Positions 8,037-16,076 of a stretch of DNA of 23,579 nt are shown piece by piece (positions within the stretch are counted from its first letter, which is position 1; each line of letters begins with the position of its first letter). The notes under the pieces were generated by a model. The model was not told the DNA's origin and did not search any database. It was given only the letters and a program-made list of their open reading frames with translations. The DNA is from Colimorpha sp964483145 (GTDB taxonomy: Bacteria; Bacteroidota; Bacteroidia; Bacteroidales; P3): the NCBI GenBank assembly GCA_964483145.1, contig CAZAAK010000034.1, forward strand, positions 1-23,579, written 5' to 3'. Made by a program: the position numbers and the translations under genes.

Positions 8037-9671
8037 ATGAACAACACGATTTTTTCTTTTCCTAAGCCTGAGAACGAGCCTGTTCTCGGCTACAAGCCCG
8101 GTAGTGCCGAGCGCAGGGAAATCCGCAAGGCACTTGACGAACTTTACAATGTGGTGACTGATATCCCCGCCATTATTGGTGGCAAGGATGTTCGCACCGA
8201 CGAGGTCGGAACGGTGGTAATGCCCACCGAAAACCACCATGTACTTGCACGATACAGTAAGGTTGGTGAGAAGGAGGTACGGATGGCCATTGATGCAGCC
8301 TTGCAGGCTCATGAGGAATGGGCTGCCACCCCTTGGATAGACCGTGCCAGCGTGATGCTGAAGATTGCCACCCTTATTTGCGGCAAATACCGCTGGTTGA
8401 TCAATGCCGCTACTATGCTAGGTCAGGGCAAGACTACCATGCAAGCCGAAATCGACTCGGCATGCGAGCTTTCCGACTTTTTGCGCTACAATGCCTACTA
8501 TGCCTCGCAAATTTACAGTGACCAGCCTTGTAGCTACAAAGGCACTCTTAACTATGTAATCTATCGTCCGCTCGAGGGCTTTGTCTTTGCTATCACGCCA
8601 TTCAATTTCACCTCTATTGCCAGTAACCTTTGCCTCTCGCCAGTGCTGATGGGCAATGTGTGCATTTGGAAGCCCAGTACCACCGCGTTGCTGTCCAATT
8701 ACCTGCTGATGAAGATATACAAAGAGGCTGGAGTGCCCGACGGTGTGGTCAACTTCCTTCCTGGTAGCGGCTCTGTTATTGGCAAGGCAGCTTTTGCCGA
8801 CCCCAATTTGGCGGGGGTCCATTTTACAGGTTCCACTGGCACTTTCAACAGTTTCTGGAAGTCCATTGGCGACAATATCGCCAATTATCGCACTTACCCC
8901 AAGATTGTGGGAGAGACCGGTGGAAAGGATTTTATTTTTGTGCACAATTCTGCCGATGCCGACCAAGTGGCCACGGCCATCGTAAGGGGCGCTTTTGAAT
9001 TTCAGGGGCAGAAATGTTCCGCCGCCAGTCGCGCCTATGTGCCTACGAGTCTATGGCCTGCCGTCAAGGAAAGGGTTGGTCGGATGATGGCGGAAATCCA
9101 GATGGGTGATGTGCGTGACTTTGGCGCTTTTGTCAATGCTGTCATTGATGAAGCTTCCTTTGACAACAATATGCGTTATATCGAGCACGCTAGGCAGAGC
9201 CCCGATGCCGAAATCGTTTTTGGCGGGGGTGGCGACAAGAGCAAAGGCTGGTTTGTGGAACCTACCGTTATTCTTGCCAAGACGCCAAAGTACCAGTCGA
9301 TGTGCGAGGAGATCTTCGGGCCGGTCATCACTGTTTATGTCTACGATGACGACAAGTACGCAGAGACCCTCCGTCTCTGCAACGAAACTTCGCCCTATGC
9401 ACTAACCGGCGCTATTTTTGCCAATGACCGCAAGGCCCTACGCCTAGGCGGTGACATCCTTAGGTATGCCGCTGGCAATATCTACTATAACGACAAGCCT
9501 ACTGGGGCTGTGGTAGGTCAACAACCTTTTGGCGGCGCCCGCGCCAGCGGCACCAACGACAAGGCTGGCTCCTACCTTAATCTCATCCGTTGGACCAGTC
9601 CTCAAGCCGTTAAGGAGACTTTCGATGCCGCACACGACTACAAGTATCCATTTGTTAGTGATGCCGAGTAG
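8037..9671 (+). CDS. pruA: L-glutamate gamma-semialdehyde (P5C) dehydrogenase
   Basis: A 544-residue cytosolic aldehyde dehydrogenase that oxidises pyrroline-5-carboxylate/glutamate semialdehyde to glutamate with NAD+, the second step of proline breakdown. The catalytic Glu293 (GETGGKD) and Cys327 (GQKCSAASR) are both present, 34 residues apart as in the superfamily, along with the nucleotide-site FTGSTGTF and the EEIFGPV motif. Length and N-terminus (FPKPENEPVLGYKPGS) match the stand-alone P5CDH family, not the bifunctional PutA. The frame is open 90 bases further upstream, but the promoter box at 7979 and family length favour 8037. A strong hairpin terminator follows, so this is a single-gene transcript; no proline dehydrogenase gene is nearby. 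Confidence 0.95.
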   Translation: MNNTIFSFPKPENEPVLGYKPGSAERREIRKALDELYNVVTDIPAIIGGKDVRTDEVGTVVMPTENHHVLARYSKVGEKEVRMAIDAALQAHEEWAATPWIDRASVMLKIATLICGKYRWLINAATMLGQGKTTMQAEIDSACELSDFLRYNAYYASQIYSDQPCSYKGTLNYVIYRPLEGFVFAITPFNFTSIASNLCLSPVLMGNVCIWKPSTTALLSNYLLMKIYKEAGVPDGVVNFLPGSGSVIGKAAFADPNLAGVHFTGSTGTFNSFWKSIGDNIANYRTYPKIVGETGGKDFIFVHNSADADQVATAIVRGAFEFQGQKCSAASRAYVPTSLWPAVKERVGRMMAEIQMGDVRDFGAFVNAVIDEASFDNNMRYIEHARQSPDAEIVFGGGGDKSKGWFVEPTVILAKTPKYQSMCEEIFGPVITVYVYDDDKYAETLRLCNETSPYALTGAIFANDRKALRLGGDILRYAAGNIYYNDKPTGAVVGQQPFGGARASGTNDKAGSYLNLIRWTSPQAVKETFDAAHDYKYPFVSDAE

Positions 9672-9685
9672 TAAAATACCATACG

Positions 9686-9717
9686 ACAAGGGCCGCACCA
9701 GCAATGGTGCGGCTTGT
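9686..9717 (+). terminator. Terminator after pruA
   Basis: A near-perfect stem (ACAAG-GG-CCGCACC / GGTGCGG-CTTGT) with a six-base loop lies 15 bases after the pruA stop. The following DNA is moderately T-rich. Confidence 0.8.
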
Positions 9718-9847
9718 TGCGTGCTTTTGTTAAACGATGGTAGGGTAATGCCAGATTGGTCTTGCCCTTCATTTTTTGCTTTTGCCCCAAGCAGGTAACT
9801 GCGGCGTGGAGCAACCGTTTTTTGCAGATAATATTTTAACAATCAAG

Positions 9848-10594
9848 ATGAAATCAATTCAGCAACGTCCTTCAATCCTTCTGTTGGCTCTGATGCTTGC
9901 CTTGCCTATGGTCCTTGGGGCTCAGGAAAACCCAGAGAGAAAGACCTCGGATGCATCCGAAACAGCCCGCACACCCCATTTTAGCATTGGTGTGTTGGGC
10001 GGTATGGACCGCAACTACCACATTGTGGACATGTCCTACATGACCGACTACAGCTATTCCCCTTATGCTCCTGGCCGGACATTGGGGCTACAACTGGGCT
10101 ATTCGCCTTGGAAATGGTTGACGCTACGCCTAGATGGCGTGGTGCTGAGCAAGAACTATTACCGCGAACACATGATGACCGGTGGTGGTGGGGCCTATCC
10201 CGACACTACTACCAACGAGTATGTGAATGTGCCTCTGGTGGTGATGTTTAATGTAGGCAACAAAATCCGCCTACATGCCTTTGGTGGTGTCTACGGCGGA
10301 TATTGGCTCTCCAGTCACCGCAAGGGCAGGACAATGGCTGTATTCGGCTCGCCCGAATACGACGAGGATGTTGACCTCGATTCCCAGGAGTCGCAAATCA
10401 AGTTCAACCGCAAGGACGGAGGCTTTACCTATGGTGTCGGTCTTAGTGGCGTGGTCGCCAAACGCCTGGAGATAGGCGTAGAGGCCCGCTGGTACTATGG
10501 CATTTTCGATATCCAAAAACCGTATATGACCAATCTCAACCCGCGCTACAATACCACTTTTGTACTTCAGGCGGGTTTGAGCGTATGGCTATAG
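9848..10594 (+). CDS. Small outer-membrane beta-barrel protein
   Basis: A 248-residue protein with a signal peptide (MKSIQQRPSILLLALMLALP, cleavage near LGAQ). The mature part has alternating beta strands (GLQLGYSPWKWLTLRLDGVV, LEIGVEARWYYGIFDI) and ends in a hydrophobic last strand (TTFVLQAGLSVWL), typical of the small PorT/OmpA-barrel-like proteins of Bacteroidetes. The open frame begins at 9776, but the signal peptide starts at the ATG at 9848. The gap to the S41 peptidase gene is only 49 bases, so the two are probably co-transcribed. The cargo or role is unknown; it may be structural or an assembly factor. Confidence 0.8.
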   Translation: MKSIQQRPSILLLALMLALPMVLGAQENPERKTSDASETARTPHFSIGVLGGMDRNYHIVDMSYMTDYSYSPYAPGRTLGLQLGYSPWKWLTLRLDGVVLSKNYYREHMMTGGGGAYPDTTTNEYVNVPLVVMFNVGNKIRLHAFGGVYGGYWLSSHRKGRTMAVFGSPEYDEDVDLDSQESQIKFNRKDGGFTYGVGLSGVVAKRLEIGVEARWYYGIFDIQKPYMTNLNPRYNTTFVLQAGLSVWL

Positions 10595-10643
10595 TTGTGC
10601 AGGCCGGGATATTCTCTTTACTCACTTTGTTAATCCAATACCA

Positions 10644-12005
10644 ATGAAATTCACGTTCAGTAAAGTTTTAGTTTCTTCCTTTTTGATTCTTTTGCTGACG
10701 ACATCCTGCCGCAAGGAGTCGACAGTAAGCGATTTTGTCAACCCCAATATCCGCACCAGCACCACTTATGCCGCGCAGTTCGAGACCGTGTGGCAGGGTA
10801 TGGACCAAGGCTATGTCTTTTGGGGGGACGACACTGTGGACTGGGACGAGCGTTACCGTATCTACAAACCCGTCTTCGACAGTTTCGACCGCGCTAGCTA
10901 TGTGTCGCAGGCAGCCTATCAGGAGGCTTATACAGGTCTTTTTGAGGGCCTGCTGGACCACCATCTCTTTGGACTTTTCTATGCCCCCGACAATGTCGGC
11001 AAACTGGCTATGGTCAGCCCCGGCAAAAATACCTACGAGCACACCACCTATTCCGGGACCGAGCGCGAGAAGGAGCTCGAAGCCCTGCAGGAACGCTCCG
11101 ATTTGGTGCGCTATTGCGGTTATGGGCCTACTGTCAACTACAACTACGGCATCAGCATCCCAGGCACCTATTTTGCACTAATCAAAGGCAAAAGGGAGGG
11201 CGAAATGATTGCCTATTTCCGTTTCACCGACTTTAGCCTAAGCGAGTTGTTGCAATACCGTAGCGTGCTCCCGAGCTATGTCTTTGCCCCAATCAAGGCC
11301 TTTTACGGCACTGACGAAGGCTCCGGCATGACCAGCAAGGGCTACGCCAACAACGATTCGGTAGTGGGCATTATCATCGACTTGCGCGGCAATGGCGGCG
11401 GCAATACTGCCGACCTGCAACCTTTTATCGGCTCCCTCTCGCAAAGCAACAACGTGGTGGGCTACACTAGGGTAAAGGATGGTTTCGGCCGCTTGGACTA
11501 CAGTCCTTGGGCCGAGTACACGGTCAATTGCCCCAGCGGTCACTTGCTCAAGGAGAAGCCTGTAGTGGCGTTGGTGGACATCAACTCCGTCAGTTGTGCC
11601 GAATTAGCCACAATGCTCATCAAGGGGTTGCCACAGGGCAAGGTCATTGGGGAACGTACCTATGGCGCTATCGGTGCACTGTTGCCCAATTCCACTTCCA
11701 GTCACGACATGTTCTACAGCGGTTGCATGGGCGATTACAAGATATACAGCTACTACCAGCAGTACATTAGCGAGGGCTACGACTACCTTATCAGCGTCTA
11801 TCATTCCGAGCGCGAATACAAGCAGACCTATCCTTTCTATATATATACTAGCACCTTCAATATGGTCGACAAAGACCATAACCGCGTTGAGGGCATCGGC
11901 GTACAGCCCGATATCGAAGTTCTGTTCAATCGTAATCGTCTTTGGAACGATGGCGTGGATGTGCAACTTCAACGCGCAATCAATTACATCAAGACTGGTC
12001 GTTAA
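10644..12005 (+). CDS. S41-family serine peptidase lipoprotein
   Basis: A 453-residue protein with a lipoprotein signal (lipobox LLTTSC, Cys22), so it is probably anchored facing the periplasm or surface. The C-terminal half is a peptidase S41 (tail-specific/tricorn-like) domain: DLRGNGGGN at residues 247-255, the probable nucleophile Ser317 in NSVSCAE, and VIGERTYG at 334-341. In CtpA-type enzymes the segment after that motif carries the catalytic Lys (GKG); here it reads GAIG, so that Lys is absent, as in several Bacteroidetes S41 lipoproteins. No PDZ domain is obvious. The substrate is unknown. It probably shares a transcript with the preceding barrel protein and converges on the substrate-binding lipoprotein gene 20 bases away. 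Confidence 0.85.
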   Translation: MKFTFSKVLVSSFLILLLTTSCRKESTVSDFVNPNIRTSTTYAAQFETVWQGMDQGYVFWGDDTVDWDERYRIYKPVFDSFDRASYVSQAAYQEAYTGLFEGLLDHHLFGLFYAPDNVGKLAMVSPGKNTYEHTTYSGTEREKELEALQERSDLVRYCGYGPTVNYNYGISIPGTYFALIKGKREGEMIAYFRFTDFSLSELLQYRSVLPSYVFAPIKAFYGTDEGSGMTSKGYANNDSVVGIIIDLRGNGGGNTADLQPFIGSLSQSNNVVGYTRVKDGFGRLDYSPWAEYTVNCPSGHLLKEKPVVALVDINSVSCAELATMLIKGLPQGKVIGERTYGAIGALLPNSTSSHDMFYSGCMGDYKIYSYYQQYISEGYDYLISVYHSEREYKQTYPFYIYTSTFNMVDKDHNRVEGIGVQPDIEVLFNRNRLWNDGVDVQLQRAINYIKTGR

Positions 12006-12025
12006 AAGTCGGCTTTTGGCTTTGT

Positions 12026-12922
12026 TTAGGCCCCTGCGCGGAACCGTGTGGCTAGGATGCGAACGGCTTCGATGTTGCGGGGGCCTTGTATGTCCATTTT
12101 GCCCGACTCAATGGCAATGACATTGCCTTTTCGGACGGCAGTGAGTCGACTGTAAGGCTGTGTGCGGCAAAAGGTTGCGGAGTCCTCGGTGCGGATGATG
12201 ATAAATTCGGGATCCTTCTGCATGAGTTTCTCCAGGCTGTAGCTCCACCCCACCACATCGGCAGCGATGTTTTCCCCACCGGCTAGAGTGATAATCTCGC
12301 CAATGAAGGTGTTGCCGCCCGCCGTAAAGTTGCCGCCCGCCCCAAAGCCAACCACATAGTAGGCTGTTTTGCGATTCTGGGTTTGACCAATGGAGTCCAG
12401 TATTTCGCCTAGTTGCATGTGTAGCAGGTCGTTTAGACTGTCGGCGGATTTCTCATGGCCGATGAGTCGACCTATTGTACTGATGTTGTCGAAAAGGCCG
12501 TTGAACTGTTGCTTTTCGATGATGCTGACAAACGGGACACCAAGTTGCTCCAATTGTTGCACGTTCTTCTGCTGTACCATGGAGCTACTGAGCACTAGGT
12601 CGGGGCGGAGCGCAAGTATTTGCTCGATGTTCATGTTGGTGATGCCTCCGATGCTGGGTATCTTTAGCGCCTCTGGTGGATAGGTGCAGAAGTCGGTGCG
12701 GCCCACCAAGAGGTCGCCTGCCCCTAGGGCAAACATGATTTCGGTAACCGAATGCGACACGCTGACGATGCGTGCAGGGTTACAAGGCACCTCCACCCGG
12801 CGGCCATAGTCGTCGGTGAAAATGTGGCTTGCCGGTTGCTGGTTGGGCTGCCCTTGTTGTTTGCAACTGCTAAAGCCGATGGCAACGGCCAAGAATAACA
12901 ATATTGTTGGGATGTATTTCAT
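12026..12922 (-). CDS. ABC-transporter substrate-binding lipoprotein (BtuF/FecB-like)
   Basis: A 298-residue lipoprotein (lipobox GFSSC, Cys20) of the helical-backbone periplasmic binding-protein family that delivers cobalamin, haem or ferric siderophores to an ABC importer. Seen in order: DDYGRRVEVP and ARIVSVSHSVTEIMFALGAG near the N-terminus, VGRTDFCTYPPEA, NIEQILALRPDLVLSS, then the C-lobe with GGNTFIGEIITLAGGENI and the closing DIQGPRNIEAVRIL. No permease or ATPase gene is next to it, so partners must be encoded elsewhere. It lies behind gapA on the same strand but is separated by a strong terminator. The ligand cannot be assigned from sequence. Confidence 0.85.
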   Translation of the reverse strand: MKYIPTILLFLAVAIGFSSCKQQGQPNQQPASHIFTDDYGRRVEVPCNPARIVSVSHSVTEIMFALGAGDLLVGRTDFCTYPPEALKIPSIGGITNMNIEQILALRPDLVLSSSMVQQKNVQQLEQLGVPFVSIIEKQQFNGLFDNISTIGRLIGHEKSADSLNDLLHMQLGEILDSIGQTQNRKTAYYVVGFGAGGNFTAGGNTFIGEIITLAGGENIAADVVGWSYSLEKLMQKDPEFIIIRTEDSATFCRTQPYSRLTAVRKGNVIAIESGKMDIQGPRNIEAVRILATRFRAGA

Positions 12923-12929
12923 GCTGCAA

Positions 12930-12968
12930 AAAAATTGGGGGAGTGCACCCTTCTGAGAGCACTCCCCC
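12930..12968 (-). terminator. Terminator of gapA
   Basis: A perfect 10-bp stem (GGGGGAGTGC/GCACTCCCCC, 12937-12946 and 12959-12968) with a 12-base loop. Read on the minus strand it is followed by AATTTTTTT. It ends 8 bases before the substrate-binding lipoprotein start codon, so that gene needs its own promoter or read-through. Confidence 0.9.
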
Positions 12969-13019
12969 TTGTGGTTGACTTGTGTGAGTGGTGAGCCTAT
13001 TTGCTTGCCACAGAAAGCA

Positions 13020-14030
13020 CTAGAGCAGGGTGGCTAGTTTGGCGGCGAGGTCGCTCACGCGGGTGCTGTAGCCCTTTTCGTTGTCGTACCAGCTGATGAC
13101 CTTTACCATGTTGCCATCCATCACCTGAGTCAGCAGGCTGTCGAAAATGGAACTGTGGGTGTTGTCAACGATATCGATGCTCACGATGGGGTCGGCAGTG
13201 TACTGCAGGATGCCTTTCATCGGGCCCTCGGCTGCTTCTTTGATGGCGGCGTTAATCTCCTCTTTGGTAACGTTGCACTTCATTTCGGCAGTGAGGTCCA
13301 CAACCGAGCCGTCGGGGGTGGGCACGCGCATGGCAAAGCCGTCGAGCTTGCCCTGCAGTTCGGGAATCACCAGCCCCACAGCTTTAGCAGCACCGCTGGA
13401 GGTGGGGATGATCGAAACGGCTGCAGCACGGGCACGGCGCAGGTCGCTGTGGGGCTGGTCGAGAATCTTTTGGTCGTTGGTGTAGCTGTGGATGGTGTTC
13501 ATCAGGCCGCGCTTGATGCCGAATTTGTCGTTCAGCACTTTGGCCATGGGGGCCAGGCAGTTGGTGGTGCAACTGGCGTTGCTCACTAGCTGCATCTCTT
13601 TGGTCAGGATGTTGTCGTTAACGCCCATAACGATGGTAGCGTCCACATCGTCGGCTTTGCTAGCGGGCACGGTCAGGATAACTTTCTTGGCACCGGCATT
13701 GATGTGCTTCATCATCTGTTCTCTCTTTTTGAAGAGGCCAGTGGACTCAATTACAATATCAATCCCCAGCTCCTTCCAAGGGAGGTTCTGCGGGTCGCGC
13801 TCGGCATAGATCTTCACCTTCTTGCCGTTGACAACAATGCTGTCGCCCTCTGCGTGGACTTCGCCAGGGAAGTTGTCGTGGACGGAGTCGTATTTAAAAA
13901 GGTATGCGAGAGTCTCTGCACTGGTGAGGTCGTTCACGGCGACTACTTCAAGCTCAGGATGGTTTTCCATGATAGCACGGAAGGACATTCGTCCGATACG
14001 GCCAAAACCGTTGATGGCTATTTTAATCAT
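13020..14030 (-). CDS. gapA: Glyceraldehyde-3-phosphate dehydrogenase, type I
   Basis: A 336-residue cytosolic glycolytic enzyme that converts glyceraldehyde-3-phosphate, phosphate and NAD+ to 1,3-bisphosphoglycerate. The Rossmann start INGFGRIGR (residues 6-14), catalytic Cys154 in SNASCTTNCLAP and His181 in NTIHSYTNDQ are intact. Asp34 (VNDLT) suggests preference for NAD+. The C-terminal SWYDNEKGYSTR motif is present. Length is normal. It is expressed alone from a promoter in the divergent region shared with mtgA and ends at a strong terminator. Confidence 0.97.
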   Translation of the reverse strand: MIKIAINGFGRIGRMSFRAIMENHPELEVVAVNDLTSAETLAYLFKYDSVHDNFPGEVHAEGDSIVVNGKKVKIYAERDPQNLPWKELGIDIVIESTGLFKKREQMMKHINAGAKKVILTVPASKADDVDATIVMGVNDNILTKEMQLVSNASCTTNCLAPMAKVLNDKFGIKRGLMNTIHSYTNDQKILDQPHSDLRRARAAAVSIIPTSSGAAKAVGLVIPELQGKLDGFAMRVPTPDGSVVDLTAEMKCNVTKEEINAAIKEAAEGPMKGILQYTADPIVSIDIVDNTHSSIFDSLLTQVMDGNMVKVISWYDNEKGYSTRVSDLAAKLATLL

Positions 14031-14083
14031 ATAATTTTGATTTTGAAACGTTTATGTTGTTGGTATAAGTTTATAATGTTCTA

Positions 14084-14091
14084 CAAATATA
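14084..14091 (-). promoter_or_regulatory. gapA -7 promoter box
   Basis: On the minus strand this reads TATATTTG, a match to TAnnTTTG, about 54 bases before the gapA start. The -33 side is A/T-rich without a clean TTTG. Confidence 0.55.
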
Positions 14092-14121
14092 CATTTTTTT
14101 TTCATAATGGTAGAAAAAACG

Positions 14122-14129
14122 TACTTTTG
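14122..14129 (+). promoter_or_regulatory. mtgA-xerD -7 promoter box
   Basis: TACTTTTG on the plus strand with a T-rich segment (TTTT at 14099-14102) 19 bases upstream. Transcription would start near 14136, giving a leader of about 85 bases that contains a small TGTCC/GGACA hairpin. It faces away from the gapA promoter 31 bases upstream, so the two probably compete for polymerase. Confidence 0.6.
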
Positions 14130-14218
14130 CACCTCCGCATTTTTGGGGCAGATTGTCCAATAAATGTTCTCGGACAGGCATTTTGGCCCGGATACGGTTT
14201 CGAAAAAAAACTATGCTC

Positions 14219-15082
14219 ATGGCAAAACGAAAGAACAAAAAAACGAAAGGCAACTCCAAGAAAAGATTGCTCAAACGCTGGAAGCAGCTCTCCTTCGGGG
14301 GCAAGCTATGGCGCTTTGTTTGGGTTACCGTTTTGGCACTTTTCGGTTTCACCATCTTTCAGGTGCTCTTCTGCGCCCTGTTCAATCCCCCTCTCACCCC
14401 CCTAATGGTCACCCGCTTTTTCGAGCAGGTCAAGGACCCCGACCGCCCAGTGCGCTTCGAGCGCGACTATGTGCCGCTAGAGAGGATTTCGCAGAACCTT
14501 GTCAATGCGGTCGTTGTGTCCGAAGACGGGCTTTACATGTACCACCACGGCTTTGATGTCCATCAGCTCAAGCTCTCCTTTACCGAAGGCAAAGGCCGCG
14601 GCGGAAGCACCATCAGCATGCAAACTGCCAAGAACTGCTTTCTCCCGCATATCCATAGCGTTGTGCGCAAGGCTGTGGAGGCCTACTACACCACCCTTAT
14701 CGAACTGGTTTGGGGCAAAAAACGCATCATGGAGTGCTACCTCAACGTCATCGAGTTCGGCGACGGCATCTATGGTTGCGAAGCCGCCGCCCAACACTAC
14801 TTCCACCACTCCGCCGAGCACCTCACCCGCCGCGAGGCCGCCTTGCTGGCCACCTGCCTGCCCTCTCCTCTCAAGATGAACCCTGCCCGCCCCGGGCCTT
14901 ACCTTAGCCGACAGGCTTCTATTGTGCAGGGACGCATGGCCAAGTATGGCCGCATCAACCTCAACGCCCGTCGCCAGGACCTCAACCCAAAATATCTGGA
15001 GGAAATGGACGAAACCCTTTGGGACTTTGTTTGGTGGGTGATTACCGATGGCAAATCGCTGGAACCCAAAAAGAAAAAATAG
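14219..15082 (+). CDS. mtgA: Monofunctional biosynthetic peptidoglycan glycosyltransferase
   Basis: A 287-residue membrane-anchored GT51 enzyme that polymerises lipid II into glycan strands. A basic N-terminus (MAKRKNKKTK) precedes one membrane segment at about residues 32-52. The GT51 motifs follow: catalytic Glu102 in VVSEDGLYMYHHGFD, GRGGSTISMQTAKN at 127-139, KKRIMECYLNVIEFGDGIYG at 167-186, and RREAALLATCLPSPLKMNPA. There is no transpeptidase domain and the length suits MtgA. Starts at 14213 or further upstream are possible, but 14219 gives the usual Lys-rich tail. The xerD-like gene begins 5 bases after its stop, so the two form one operon. Confidence 0.93.
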   Translation: MAKRKNKKTKGNSKKRLLKRWKQLSFGGKLWRFVWVTVLALFGFTIFQVLFCALFNPPLTPLMVTRFFEQVKDPDRPVRFERDYVPLERISQNLVNAVVVSEDGLYMYHHGFDVHQLKLSFTEGKGRGGSTISMQTAKNCFLPHIHSVVRKAVEAYYTTLIELVWGKKRIMECYLNVIEFGDGIYGCEAAAQHYFHHSAEHLTRREAALLATCLPSPLKMNPARPGPYLSRQASIVQGRMAKYGRINLNARRQDLNPKYLEEMDETLWDFVWWVITDGKSLEPKKKK

Positions 15083-15087
15083 CTGCC

Positions 15088-15990
15088 ATGGACTGGGATC
15101 GCCACACCCGCGATTTCGAGACCTATCTGCGTCTCGAACGGAACCTAGCCGACAACTCGGTGCAGGCCTATTTGCGCGACCTCTCCCACCTGCGGTGCTA
15201 CGTCGAGCCGTTGGGGGTGGAGCCGCAAGAGGTTGGCGTGGAGCATCTGCGGGGGCTCCTCAAACAGCTCAACGAGGCCGGCATTGCCGTTGCCACCCAA
15301 TGCCGCATCATCTCGGGCCTGCGCACCTTCTACCGCATGCTGATGATAGAAGATGTGCTCAGCAGTAGCCCTGCCGAACTCATAGAGATGCCCACGCGCC
15401 CCAAACACCTGCCCGACGTGCTCAGCGACGGGGACATCGAGGCCCTCCAATCCACCTTCGACCGCAGCAAGCCCGGCCCGGCTCGCAATTACGTCATTGT
15501 TGAGGTGCTCTACGGGTGCGGCCTCAGGGTCTCGGAGTTGTGCAACCTCAAGCTCGCCAACATCTACACCAAGGAGGAGATGTTGCAAGTTATTGGCAAA
15601 GGCAACAAGGAGCGCTGGGTGCCCATCAACACCCATGCCCTGAGCCTGTTGGAGGACTATCTGCTCACCATCCGCAGCCAGCTCACCCCCCAAAACGGCG
15701 AGGAGAAGTACGTCTTCCTCAACCTTCGCGGCCATCACCTCACCCGGGTGGCGGTGTTCCAGTTCATCAAGGAAGCTGTCGAAAAGGCCGGGCTGCACAA
15801 GCATGTCTCGCCCCACAGCCTGCGCCACAGCTTTGCCACCGAGCTGGTCCAGAACGGCGCCGACTTGCGTGCCGTTCAGGAGATGCTTGGGCACGAGAGC
15901 CTCTCCACCACCGAAATCTACACCCACCTCACCCGGCAATATTTGCGCGATACCATCAGCACCTATCACCCCCATTACAAGAAAAAATAA
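15088..15990 (+). CDS. xerD: Tyrosine recombinase XerC/XerD
   Basis: A 300-residue site-specific recombinase of the kind that resolves chromosome dimers at dif. An N-terminal SAM-like DNA-binding domain (residues 8-95) precedes the catalytic domain, where all active-site residues can be seen: Arg147 (GCGLRVSEL), Lys171 (IGKGNKERWVP), His243 and Arg246 (HSLRHSFAT), His269 (LGHESLSTTEIY) and nucleophile Tyr278. The frame is open back to 15019 inside mtgA, but the ATG at 15088 gives the normal family N-terminus and a 5-base gap to mtgA. No integrated element, att repeat or transposon gene is visible next to it, so a housekeeping role is more likely than an integrase. XerC versus XerD cannot be settled by eye. 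Confidence 0.92.
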   Translation: MDWDRHTRDFETYLRLERNLADNSVQAYLRDLSHLRCYVEPLGVEPQEVGVEHLRGLLKQLNEAGIAVATQCRIISGLRTFYRMLMIEDVLSSSPAELIEMPTRPKHLPDVLSDGDIEALQSTFDRSKPGPARNYVIVEVLYGCGLRVSELCNLKLANIYTKEEMLQVIGKGNKERWVPINTHALSLLEDYLLTIRSQLTPQNGEEKYVFLNLRGHHLTRVAVFQFIKEAVEKAGLHKHVSPHSLRHSFATELVQNGADLRAVQEMLGHESLSTTEIYTHLTRQYLRDTISTYHPHYKKK

Positions 15991-16002
15991 CACCCTGTCG
16001 GA

Positions 16003-16049
16003 TGCCCCACAACAACTGCCACCCGCGCTCCGGCACAGCACGTGGGGCA
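16003..16049. other. Nested hairpin between xerD and msrA
   Basis: An 8-bp perfect stem TGCCCCAC/GTGGGGCA (16003-16010, 16042-16049) encloses an inner TGCC/GGCA (16017-16020, 16032-16035). There is no T-run after it on either strand, so it is not a classical terminator; it may be a transcript-stabilising or processing element. Confidence 0.45.
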
Positions 16050-16076
16050 CTGCCAACCTAAATACCCTCCACTGTC

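Noticed and set aside
13155..13589. Plus-strand open frames opposite gapA, up to 144 residues
   Set aside because: They are antisense to a highly conserved enzyme; composition explains them.
15088..15990. Integrase of a mobile element
   Set aside because: The protein has the plain Xer layout, sits in an operon with mtgA, and no attachment-site repeat or cargo is seen around it.
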